A DNA stretch of 64,000 bases from PALSA-505 sp963762615 (GTDB lineage Bacteria > Actinomycetota > Actinomycetes > Streptosporangiales > Streptosporangiaceae). Positions 37,399-45,030 of this stretch are shown here, piece by piece. The notes under the pieces were generated by a model. That model was given only the letters and a program-made list of their open reading frames with translations. It was not told the origin of the DNA and made no database searches. The DNA is taken from NCBI GenBank assembly GCA_963762615.1, contig CAVXLG010000003.1, positions 186,001 to 250,000 on the forward strand, read 5' to 3'. How positions within the stretch are numbered: the first letter of the stretch is position 1; each line of letters opens with the position of its first letter. Both the position numbers and the translations under genes were made by a program.

Positions 37399-38696
37399 GT
37401 GACTTCGGCCTGCGCTGTGGCTGAGGTGGCGCCGTTCGGCAGGAAAAGATCGTCCAGCTGGTGCCCGAGCCGGTCCCTTTTCGCGGTGAGGTAGCGGAGA
37501 TTCTCCTCGGTGACGAGGACCGGCAGCGGGCACCGCCCGGCCACCTCGATGCCGAATCCGGACAGCCCGTCCACCTTCGCCGGGTTGTTGGTCAGCAGCC
37601 GGATCGAGCGGATGCCCAGGTCGACGAGCATCTGCGCGCCGGTCGAGTACTCCCGCGCGTCGGCGGGCAGGCCCAGCTCGAGGTTGGCGTCCACGGTGTC
37701 GGCGCCGGCGTCCTGCAGGTTGTAGGCCTGTAGCTTGCTCAGCAGGCCAATGCCGCGGCCCTCGTGCCCGCGCAGGTACAGCACGGCGCCGCGGCCCTCG
37801 CTGGCGATCGCGGCCATCGCTGCGGCGAGCTGGGCGCCGCAGTCGCAGCGGCGGGAGCCGAACACGTCGCCGGTCAGGCATTCGGAGTGCACCCGGGTCA
37901 GCACCTGCTCCCCGTCGCCGAGTTCGCCGAGCACCAGGGCGATGTGCTCGGTGCCGTCCACGGAGTTCAGGTAGCCGAATGCCTGCCACTCGCCGTAGGC
38001 GTTGGGCAGCCGGGTCGTCACCACCCGGCGGACCATCCGCTCGGTGTGCCGCCGGTACTCGATGAGCTGGGAGATGGAGATCAGCGCCAGGCCGTGCTCG
38101 TCGGCGAACCGGCGCAGGGCGGGCAGCCGGGCCATCGAGCCGTCGTCGTTGACCACCTCCGCCAGCACTCCGGCCGGGGCCAGCCCGGCCAGCCGGGCCA
38201 GGTCGACCGCGGCCTCGGTGTGCCCGGGCCGGCGCAGCACGCCGCCCTCGGTGTAGCGGAGCGGGAAGATGTGGCCGGGGCGGACCAGCTCGTAGGGCTC
38301 GGTGGCCGAGTCCACCAGGACCTTGACGGTGGTGGCGCGGTCGGCGGCCGATATCCCGGTGCTGACGCCATGCCGGGCATCCACGCTGACCGTGAACGCG
38401 GTCCGCATCCGCTCGTTGTTCTCGGTGGTCATCAGCGGGATCTGCAGCCGGTCCAGCTCCTCGCCCGGCAGCGGCACGCAGATCACCCCGCTGGTATAGC
38501 GGATCATGAAGCCGAGCAGCTCGGTGCTGACCTTGGCGGCGGCGAAGATGATGTCGCCCTCGTTCTCCCGGTCTGCGTCGTCCACCACGACGACCGGGCG
38601 GCCGGCCGCGATGTCCGCGACGGCCCGCTCCGGGCGGTCGAGCCGGGTGCCGTCCGGGGCCTGCGGGCCCGCGGGCCCGTTCGCGCCGGCGGTCAT
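37395..38696 (-). CDS. ribBA: Bifunctional DHBP synthase / GTP cyclohydrolase II
   Basis: 433 residues. The N-terminal DHBP synthase domain has VVVVDDADRENEGDIIFAAA and VSVDARHGVSTGISAADRA, with RPGHIFPLRYTEGGVLRRPG and HTEAAVDLARLAG. The C-terminal cyclohydrolase II domain has the zinc Cys cluster HSECLTGDVFGSRRCDCGAQ, RGHEGRGIGLLSKLQAYNLQ and RLLTNNPAKVDGL. It provides both precursors for lumazine. The ATG overlaps the ribE stop. Confidence 0.96.
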   Translation of the reverse strand: MTAGANGPAGPQAPDGTRLDRPERAVADIAAGRPVVVVDDADRENEGDIIFAAAKVSTELLGFMIRYTSGVICVPLPGEELDRLQIPLMTTENNERMRTAFTVSVDARHGVSTGISAADRATTVKVLVDSATEPYELVRPGHIFPLRYTEGGVLRRPGHTEAAVDLARLAGLAPAGVLAEVVNDDGSMARLPALRRFADEHGLALISISQLIEYRRHTERMVRRVVTTRLPNAYGEWQAFGYLNSVDGTEHIALVLGELGDGEQVLTRVHSECLTGDVFGSRRCDCGAQLAAAMAAIASEGRGAVLYLRGHEGRGIGLLSKLQAYNLQDAGADTVDANLELGLPADAREYSTGAQMLVDLGIRSIRLLTNNPAKVDGLSGFGIEVAGRCPLPVLVTEENLRYLTAKRDRLGHQLDDLFLPNGATSATAQAEVT

Positions 38697-39304
38697 GACC
38701 GGCCGCCCTCGCCGAGCAGCTTCTCCACGTACTTGGCGATCACGTCCACTTCCAGGTTGACCGTGTCGCCGGGGCGCTTTCGGCCCAGCGTGGTGCGTTC
38801 CAGCGTCTCCGGTATCAGGCTCACCTCGAACCAGGTCGGGTGGCCGGCCTCACCGGTCCTGGTCACGGTGAGGCTGACGCCGTCCACGCTGACCGAGCCC
38901 TTGTCCACCACGTACCTGGCCAGTCCGGCGGGCAGCGAGATGCGCACAACATCCCAGTGCTCGGCCGGGCTGCGGGAGACGATCGCGCCGGTGCCGTCCA
39001 CGTGGCCCTGGACCAGGTGCCCGCCGAGCCGGCCGTCCAGGCGCATGGGGCGCTCCAGGTTGACCGGGCTGCCCGGGCGCAGGTCGCCGAGACAGGACCG
39101 GTTCAGGGTCTCGAGCATGACGTCGGCCGTGAACGTCCCGTCACGCGCGGCGGTGACGGTGAGGCAGACGCCGTTGATGGCTACCGAGTCGCCGTGCCCG
39201 GCGTCCTGCGTGATCAGCGGCCCGCGCACGGTGATGCGCGCCGCGTCCTCGAGGCGCTCGAGGACGACCACCTCGCCAAGCTCTTCCACGATCCCGGTAT
39301 ACAT
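38693..39304 (-). CDS. ribE: Riboflavin synthase alpha chain
   Basis: 203 residues from the ATG at 39304 (MYTGIVEELGEVVVLERLED). Two lumazine-binding halves are visible, each with its own block: SVAINGVCLTVTAARDGTF and NLERPMRLDGRLGGHLVQGH in the first, SVSVDGVSLTVTRTG and NLEVDVIAKYVEKLL in the second. It dismutates two lumazines to riboflavin. It is the first gene after the FMN riboswitch. Confidence 0.95.
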   Translation of the reverse strand: MYTGIVEELGEVVVLERLEDAARITVRGPLITQDAGHGDSVAINGVCLTVTAARDGTFTADVMLETLNRSCLGDLRPGSPVNLERPMRLDGRLGGHLVQGHVDGTGAIVSRSPAEHWDVVRISLPAGLARYVVDKGSVSVDGVSLTVTRTGEAGHPTWFEVSLIPETLERTTLGRKRPGDTVNLEVDVIAKYVEKLLGEGGRS

Positions 39305-39377
39305 CCCGCGGTTCCTCCTCCGGCCGGTCATGCCCTGACGGCTCCGGGGGAACGCGGCGTCACGTGCCGACGCGCAT

Positions 39378-39398
39378 GCGCGGCCATCGCGGCCGCGC
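39378..39398 (-). terminator. GC hairpin downstream of the riboswitch
   Basis: GCGCGGCC pairs perfectly with GGCCGCGC across a 5-base loop, right after the FMN aptamer and before ribE. It could act as the expression platform (intrinsic stop or structure competing with the aptamer). Confidence 0.45.
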
Positions 39399-39400
39399 GC

Positions 39401-39563
39401 GTGCTGCCTCCCATCCGGACTTTGACCGTCGGTACCGGAATTCCACCGGATCAGCCGGCCGCTTCCTCCCGCGCTCCCGCCGGGCGGCGGTACGCGGAAC
39501 GCTGCGGCCGGGTCGCGGACTATCACCGCCGGCTCGGAATTTCACCGACCCCGGAGCACGCAT
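39401..39563 (-). ncRNA. FMN riboswitch (RFN element)
   Basis: On the minus strand the conserved blocks occur in order: GGGGTCGGTGAAATTCCGA, CCGGCGGTGATAGTCCGCGA, then a variable stem, CTGATCCGGTGGAATTCCGG, ACCGACGGTCAAAGTCCGGA and TGGGAGGCAGCAC. This is the full six-helix RFN consensus. It ends about 97 bases upstream of ribE and should repress ribE-ribBA-ribH when FMN is plentiful. Confidence 0.93.
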
Positions 39564-39647
39564 TGTTCTGCAACTAGTGTGCCACGAGCCGTATTCCGCC
39601 GCGGCGCCGCGGTCTGCGGGCGGGACGCCAGCGGGCTCCTGGCCGCG

Positions 39648-40247
39648 TCAGCGCGGCCAGTCCGGCGACCGGCCGAGCAGCGCGACGATCTGGCCCAGCG
39701 GGTCCGCCTCGGCGGGTGCGGCGATTTGCGGCCCGAATGCCGCGCCGGGCTCGAGCCTGCCCGGCCCGGCCGGCACGGCCTGGGCGACCTTCAGCGCGAC
39801 GGCCAGCACCTCCGGGTCGAGGTGGTGCCCGACGCCGAGGGACCGGGCGACGTCCCAGCCGTGCACGACGTAGTCGACGAGGTGGAACGCGATCGCCTGC
39901 CGCCCGGGGAACGTCATCGCGGTGGCGATCTCGGGCAGCGAGAACTCCCGGTCCGGCACTTCGTCCCCGGCGAACGCGGCCAGCACGACGCCGGCCGCCT
40001 CGGCGTAGGCAGTCACCGGATCCGCGGCGGGGCGGCCGGTCCGCCACACGTCGGGGTCGGCGCCCCGGCCCGCGGCGGCCGCGGCGAACCCCCGGTGCTG
40101 GACGGTCATGTGGGCGAGCAGGTCGCCGAGCGTCCAGTCCGAGCAGGGCGTGGCGCGGCCGAGGTCACCGGCGGTTATCCCGCAGACCAGCTCGACGCTC
40201 GCGGTGACCGCCCGGCTGTCCAGTTCCCTGACGTCGTAACGTGGCAT
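39648..40247 (-). CDS. TIGR03086-type DinB-fold metal-binding protein
   Basis: 199 residues. The four-helix DinB / mycothiol-dependent maleylpyruvate isomerase fold is suggested by PCSDWTLGDLLAHMTVQHRG (His ligands), IAFHLVDYVVHGWDVARSLG (third His) and the TIGR03086-like C-terminus AEADPLGQIVALLGRSPDW. Members probably bind zinc and may use mycothiol. It lies between rpe and the riboswitch on the same strand. The substrate is unknown. Confidence 0.8.
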   Translation of the reverse strand: MPRYDVRELDSRAVTASVELVCGITAGDLGRATPCSDWTLGDLLAHMTVQHRGFAAAAAGRGADPDVWRTGRPAADPVTAYAEAAGVVLAAFAGDEVPDREFSLPEIATAMTFPGRQAIAFHLVDYVVHGWDVARSLGVGHHLDPEVLAVALKVAQAVPAGPGRLEPGAAFGPQIAAPAEADPLGQIVALLGRSPDWPR

Positions 40248-40289
40248 GCTCGCTCTCCCCGGGGTTCGGCTTGGCGGGTGCGGGCCCTG

Positions 40290-40973
40290 TCAGCCGGCCC
40301 AGGCGGCGTGCGACGTGGCCCGCTCGGCCTGCTGGCGCAGGGCCTGGACGGCTGCTGCCGGGTCGTCGGCATGGTAGACGGCCGATCCGGCCACGAACAC
40401 GTCGGCGCCTGCCGCCGCGCAACGCTCGATGGTCTGCTCGCTCACGCCGCCGTCCACCTGCAGCCAGACCGTGCCGCCGTGCCGGGCGATCAGCTCACGG
40501 GCGCGGCGCAGCTTGGGCAGCACCAGGTCGAGGAAGGGCTGGCCGCCGAACCCGGGCTCGACGGTCATCAGCAGCAGCATGTCGACCTCGGGCAGCAGGT
40601 CGGCGTACGGCTCGATGGCGGTTCCTGGGTTGACCGCCAGGCCGGCCCGCGCGCCCGCGGCCCTGATCGCGCGCAGCGTGCGCACCGGCGCGCGCGCCGC
40701 CTCGGCGTGCACCGTGACGTTCCGCGCGCCCGCCTCGGCGAACGGCGGTGCCCACCTGTCCGGCGCCTCGATCATCAGGTGGCAGTCGAGCGGCAGGCTG
40801 GCGTGCTTGAGCAGCGCCTCCACCACCGGCAGGCCGATCGTGAGGTTAGGCACGAAGTGGTTGTCCATGACGTCGACGTGCAGCCAGTCGGCCACGCCCG
40901 CGACGGCGTCGGCCTCGTCGGCCAGCCGGGCGAAGTCGGCCGACAGGATGCTGGGTGATATCTGGACAGCCAT
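40290..40973 (-). CDS. rpe: Ribulose-phosphate 3-epimerase
   Basis: 227 residues, a TIM barrel. Signatures are AVQISPSILSADFARLADEA, WLHVDVMDNHFVPNLTIG (metal Asp/His), LPLDCHLMIEAPDRWAPPFA, LLLMTVEPGFGGQPFLD and WLQVDGGVSEQTIERCAAAG. It interconverts ribulose 5-phosphate and xylulose 5-phosphate. In related genomes it adjoins rsmB; here an ABC/P450 block of about 4 kb separates them. Confidence 0.95.
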   Translation of the reverse strand: MAVQISPSILSADFARLADEADAVAGVADWLHVDVMDNHFVPNLTIGLPVVEALLKHASLPLDCHLMIEAPDRWAPPFAEAGARNVTVHAEAARAPVRTLRAIRAAGARAGLAVNPGTAIEPYADLLPEVDMLLLMTVEPGFGGQPFLDLVLPKLRRARELIARHGGTVWLQVDGGVSEQTIERCAAAGADVFVAGSAVYHADDPAAAVQALRQQAERATSHAAWAG

Positions 40974-41024
40974 CTCCCTAGCGAGTCTAGGCCGACGGCA
41001 GGAGGGACTCCCATGAAGGCGCGC

Positions 41025-41843
41025 TCATCTGTTGCGGTACGGCGCCCAGCTGAACCGCCGGACGGCGATGGCTAGTCCGGCGACCCCCCAGATGACCAGC
41101 ACGAGCAGGTCGTGCCACGCCCACGGCGATGCGCCCTTCCCGAGGTCGAACGGCGCGAAGACGGCGGTGATGAAGTGCCTGATAGGGAAGAAGCTGGAGA
41201 ACTTCGCCAGCCCCGACCCCGATCGCAGCGGGAACCAGAGGCCGGACAGGAACAGCAGCACGAAGAAGACGATGCTGGTCACCGGGCCCGCGGCGTCCTG
41301 GTTCGGGATCACCGTGCTCATCGCCACGCCCAGGGCGATGAAGCAGGCCGCGCCGACCACCACGGCGAGCACGAACGCGGCCATATTGTCCGGCAGGTGG
41401 ACGCCGAATGCGATCTTGCCGACGGCCAGCAGGAGGATCACCTGGATGAAGGCGACGATGAGGGTACTCACGAAGATCGCACCCAGCAGGGCCCAGGTGG
41501 GCAGCGGGCTGAGCCTGAGCCGCTTGAGCAAGCCCATCTCCCGCCGGTTGACCAGCAGCATGGTCAGCGTGTTGAAGCAGGCCGACATGACGCCGTAGGC
41601 CACGAAGCCGGGCACGTAGTACTGGATCAGCTTGATGTTGCCGAGGTAGCCGATCCGCGACGAGCCTGCGCTCGCGCCCAGCAGCACCAGGAAGACCACG
41701 GAAAAGCCGACCGTGAAGATCGCCGCCATGGGATTGAGCCAGAAGGACAGCTGCTCGTAGTACACCTGCCGGCCGATCACGCGAAGGTTCCAGGGCCCCG
41801 GCCGCGACTCGGGCCTGGCGGCGGCTACCGGGGAGCTGGTCAT
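41025..41843 (-). CDS. ABC-2 type transporter permease
   Basis: 272 residues with six hydrophobic segments, for example PMAAIFTVGFSVVFLVLLGA, AFVLAVVVGAACFIALGVAM and SIVFFVLLFLSGLWFPL. GLLKRLRLSPLPTWALLGAI is the usual coupling region of DrrB-type permeases. Its start overlaps the stop of the ATPase gene, so the two form one transporter. The exported substrate is unknown; drug or lipid efflux is typical for the family. Confidence 0.88.
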   Translation of the reverse strand: MTSSPVAAARPESRPGPWNLRVIGRQVYYEQLSFWLNPMAAIFTVGFSVVFLVLLGASAGSSRIGYLGNIKLIQYYVPGFVAYGVMSACFNTLTMLLVNRREMGLLKRLRLSPLPTWALLGAIFVSTLIVAFIQVILLLAVGKIAFGVHLPDNMAAFVLAVVVGAACFIALGVAMSTVIPNQDAAGPVTSIVFFVLLFLSGLWFPLRSGSGLAKFSSFFPIRHFITAVFAPFDLGKGASPWAWHDLLVLVIWGVAGLAIAVRRFSWAPYRNR

Positions 41844-42775
41844 CGTCGCTGCTCCTGCATCTCCTGGATGTCCTCCTCTGAACTGCGGGTGAGCCGGAGA
41901 TAGACGTCCTCGAGGGTGATCCGCCGGACGCTCAGCCCGGGCAGGCCGATCTGCCGGTCGATCGCCCAGCCGGTCAGGGCGTGCAGCACCGGCAGCTCGT
42001 CCTCGGTCCTGATCTCAATCTCGCGACCGCTGGCCGCCGCGGCGGGCACCGGCAGCTCGGCGGCGGAAACGCCGTCCGGCAGCCGGAACCGGATCGTGAC
42101 CGTGCCGGCGTCCCTGCCGCCGATGGAGTCCGGCGTCCCGGTGGCCACGATCTGGCCGCCCGCCATCACCGCTACCCGGCTGGCCAGGGCCTCGACTTCG
42201 TCCATGTAATGGCTGGTCAGGATCACCGTGGTGCCTTCGCCCTCAAGCTGCTTGATCAGTTCCCAGGTGGCCCGGCGGCCGGAGGGATCCAGCCCGGTGG
42301 TCGGCTCGTCCAGGAACAGCAGCTCGGGCTGGCCGATGATGCCGAGGCCGACGTCGAGGCGGCGCTGCTGTCCGCCGGACAGCGTCTTGATCCGCGCCCC
42401 GGCCTTCTCGGACAGGCCCACCATGTCCAGCACCTCGGCGACCGGCCGGGGACGGGGGTAGTACCCCGCGTTGCGGGCGAGCGCCTGGCGCACCGACAGG
42501 GCGGGCTCGACCGCGAGCTCCTGCAGCACGATGCCCATCCGGGACCGCAGCCAGTACTGCGTGCTGCGGCCGCCCGGGTCGACGCCGAGGACCTGCACTC
42601 CGCCGGAGTCCCGGTGCCGGAAACCCTCGAGTATCTCGATCGTCGTCGTCTTGCCGGCGCCGTTCGGGCCCAGCAGCGCGAAAACCTCGCCCGGCTCGAC
42701 GGTGAAGCTCACGTCGGCAACAGCCTTCAGTGAGCCGTACGACTTGCGTAGATTTTTCACGCTGACCGCAGTCAC
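41840..42775 (-). CDS. ABC transporter ATP-binding protein (DrrA-like)
   Basis: 311 residues. Walker A is LLGPNGAGKTTTIEILEGF, the signature KTLSGGQQRRLDVGLGIIG, Walker B ELLFLDEPTTGLDPSGRRAT, and the switch His is in VILTSHYMDEVEALASR. The C-terminal accessory region is typical of daunorubicin-resistance-type ATPases. It is first in a two-gene operon, divergent from the P450 gene with 165 bases between starts. Confidence 0.9.
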   Translation of the reverse strand: MTAVSVKNLRKSYGSLKAVADVSFTVEPGEVFALLGPNGAGKTTTIEILEGFRHRDSGGVQVLGVDPGGRSTQYWLRSRMGIVLQELAVEPALSVRQALARNAGYYPRPRPVAEVLDMVGLSEKAGARIKTLSGGQQRRLDVGLGIIGQPELLFLDEPTTGLDPSGRRATWELIKQLEGEGTTVILTSHYMDEVEALASRVAVMAGGQIVATGTPDSIGGRDAGTVTIRFRLPDGVSAAELPVPAAAASGREIEIRTEDELPVLHALTGWAIDRQIGLPGLSVRRITLEDVYLRLTRSSEEDIQEMQEQRR

Positions 42776-42853
42776 CGGTTTCCTCTACCCCGTTCCTGCC
42801 AGCAGTACCGTCGGCCTCGCTCCTGTCGCGGAGCGCGGGCCGCGCGAAGACTT

Positions 42854-42885
42854 CCCGGATTGTGCCATACCGCGAGACAATCGGG
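42854..42885. promoter_or_regulatory. Inverted repeat between ABC and P450 genes
   Basis: CCCGGATTGT (42854-42863) faces ACAATCGGG (42877-42885), 6-base perfect inner arms plus a CCCG/CGGG extension offset by one base. It lies between the two divergent starts and could be an operator for both. Confidence 0.3.
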
Positions 42886-42940
42886 GACACCCAGCGCGAT
42901 TACAGAACGGCATCCACTGTGCCGTGAAACGGGGGCGTGC

Positions 42941-44155
42941 ATGCCGACGGTGACCGACCTCGAGCTGCCGGAGCTCGATCTCGGCTCGGCAGAGCTGGCG
43001 GGCGACGGGTACCACCGCCGGCTGGCCGGGCTGACCGGGCCGGGCGAGCTGTCCTGGCTGGCGAAGTCGCCGCTGGCGTTCATCGTGCTCGACCGCGAGT
43101 CCGGCGAGTTCTTCCTCCGGTCACGGGCCACGGCTTTCCCGGGCCGGCAGATCGCCGACCTGTTCGGCGTCGGCGCGGGCCCGCTGCGCGAGCAGATCGA
43201 CGCCAACATCCTGAACCAGCAGGGCCGGCAGCACCGGCGGCTGCGCGCCCTGGTCGGGCCGGCCTTCACGCCGCGGGCGGCGGACGGCTGGCGGCCGGCG
43301 ATGCGCGGCTTCCTCACGCAGCTGTGGGGTGAGCTGGCGCCCGGCTCGCAGGGTTGCGAGTTCGTCGCCGCGATCGCCAAGCCGTACCCGGCGCTGACCA
43401 TCGCCACCGTGCTCGGCGCGCCGCAGGCCGATGCGCCGCGACTGCACGAATGGTCGGGCTGGGTCCAGCGGCAGTTCGACATCCAGGCGCTGGCCAGCCA
43501 GGTGCCCGAGATGGAACGCGCGGTGACCGAGGTCTACGGCTACGTCGAGGCGCTGCTGGCCAGCCGCCGGGCCAAACCGGGCGATGACCTGCTGACATCG
43601 CTGCTGGCGGCCGAGGAAGCCGGTGACCGGCTCTGCCACGCCGAGTGCGTCAACCTCGTGCTCAACGTGATCGCCGGCGGGATCGACACCACCCAGGCCC
43701 AGCTCAGTCAAGCGATGCGGCTGTTCGCCGCGCATCCTGCCCAGTGGCGGGAGCTGGGCCGCCGTCCCGACCTGGTCGGGCGCGCGGTCGACGAGGTGCT
43801 GCGCGCCGAGCCGATCACTCCGTTCACCGCCCGGATCTGCCTGGAGCAGGTGGAGCACCGCGGCGTGACCTTCCCGGCGGGCACGATCGTCGCGGTCTGC
43901 GCCGAGCGGGCCAACCGCGAGCAGGACGGCGGCGAGGACTTCGACATCACCGCCGCGCGGGACGGGCGGGTACTCACCTTCGGCGCGGGCCCGCACTTCT
44001 GCCTCGGCGCGAACCTGGCCAGGGCCGAGCTCGAGGAGGCGCTGGCCTTCCTGGTGCCGAGGATGCCCGGCCTGGCCGCTGACGGGCCCGCGGCGCTCGG
44101 CGGCGTGGCGGGAATCTACGGGGTCGAGTCGCTGCCGCTGCGCTGGTCGGCATAG
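42941..44155 (+). CDS. Cytochrome P450
   Basis: 404 residues from the ATG at 42941, preceded by GGGGG. I-helix NVIAGGIDTTQAQLSQAMRL, ExxR in AVDEVLRAEPITPFTARI and the heme-Cys loop LTFGAGPHFCLGANLARAEL are all intact. The HRRLRALVGPAFTPRAADGW C-helix region is also typical. It is a soluble bacterial class I P450 needing separate ferredoxin and reductase, none of which is adjacent. Sharing a divergent promoter region with an efflux-type ABC pair suggests xenobiotic or secondary metabolite handling (inference). Confidence 0.93.
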   Translation: MPTVTDLELPELDLGSAELAGDGYHRRLAGLTGPGELSWLAKSPLAFIVLDRESGEFFLRSRATAFPGRQIADLFGVGAGPLREQIDANILNQQGRQHRRLRALVGPAFTPRAADGWRPAMRGFLTQLWGELAPGSQGCEFVAAIAKPYPALTIATVLGAPQADAPRLHEWSGWVQRQFDIQALASQVPEMERAVTEVYGYVEALLASRRAKPGDDLLTSLLAAEEAGDRLCHAECVNLVLNVIAGGIDTTQAQLSQAMRLFAAHPAQWRELGRRPDLVGRAVDEVLRAEPITPFTARICLEQVEHRGVTFPAGTIVAVCAERANREQDGGEDFDITAARDGRVLTFGAGPHFCLGANLARAELEEALAFLVPRMPGLAADGPAALGGVAGIYGVESLPLRWSA

Positions 44156-44248
44156 CGGCCGCCGGAACCGGCCGGATCCGGAAACTGTCCGCCCCGCCGC
44201 CTAAGTTCTCGATAGCGTATTCGACGTCGCAGACCGGGAGGCCGCGAG

Positions 44249-44980
44249 TTGACACCTGACGCGCCTGGCGCGCTGCTCGGGCGGGTGCGCAAGCTGCTCG
44301 CCAAGGCCGAGGCCGACGGCGTTACTGCCGCCGAGGCCGAGGCGCTCACCGCGAAGGCGGCCGAGCTGATGGCCCGGTACGGGATCGACCGGGCCCTGCT
44401 CGCCGCGGTCAAACCGGACACCGACCGGCCTGCCAGCCGCATCATCGACGTGCACAACCCGTGGTCGCAGGTGAAGGCGCACCTGCTCGGGGGGCTGGCG
44501 TCCGCGATACGCTGCGCGTGCGTGCAGCTGCCGCGGGCCGGCGCCGGCACCCGCATCCACGTGTTCGGCTACGCCTCCGACCTGGAGCGGGCCGAGATCC
44601 TCTACACCTCGCTGCTGATCCAGATGGCGCACGGCCTCGCCGCGGCGGGGGTGCCCGCGGATGCGCGCAGCGTCCGCGCCTACCGGCGCAGCTGGCTGCT
44701 CGGCTATACCTCGGCCGTGGTCGCGCGGGTGCGGGCGGCTGAGGAACGGGCCGCCGCGACGGTGCGGCACGAGCCGGTGACCGGCAAGAGCACCGCCCTG
44801 GTGCTCGCCGACCGGGAACTCGCGGTCCGGCGCGAATGCCAGCAGGCCTACCCGGTCACCCGCCGGATGCGGGTGACTTACACCGGCACCGGCTACCGGG
44901 ACGGCTATACCGAGGGCCAGCGAGCCGATGTGGGCGCGGCCCGGGTCAACGGCACCGCCGGCCGCGCGCTGACCAGGTAA
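44249..44980 (+). CDS. DUF2786 domain protein
   Basis: 243 residues from the TTG at 44249, preceded by GGGAGG. The N-terminal DUF2786 helix pair reads LLGRVRKLLAKAEADGVTAA and EAEALTAKAAELMARYGIDR. The middle has IRCACVQLPRAGAGTRIHVF and GYASDLERAEILYTSLLIQM. The C-terminus is basic and Tyr-rich, ending YRDGYTEGQRADVGAARVNG. DUF2786 proteins are often phage- or plasmid-associated; the function is unknown. It is convergent with rsmB, and the two stops lie within a 19-bp tandem repeat. Confidence 0.8.
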   Translation: MTPDAPGALLGRVRKLLAKAEADGVTAAEAEALTAKAAELMARYGIDRALLAAVKPDTDRPASRIIDVHNPWSQVKAHLLGGLASAIRCACVQLPRAGAGTRIHVFGYASDLERAEILYTSLLIQMAHGLAAAGVPADARSVRAYRRSWLLGYTSAVVARVRAAEERAAATVRHEPVTGKSTALVLADRELAVRRECQQAYPVTRRMRVTYTGTGYRDGYTEGQRADVGAARVNGTAGRALTR

Positions 44981-45030
44981 GGGTAATCAGCCCAGGTAAG
45001 GGTGATCAGCCCAGGTAAGGGTGATCAGCC
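44974..45030. repeat. 19-bp tandem repeat spanning two convergent stop codons
   Basis: Three units CAGGTAAGGGTRATCAGCC start at 44974, 44993 and 45012. The first contains the DUF2786 TAA and the last the rsmB TGA (minus strand). The array could be a replication-slippage duplication of the gene junction. Confidence 0.85.
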
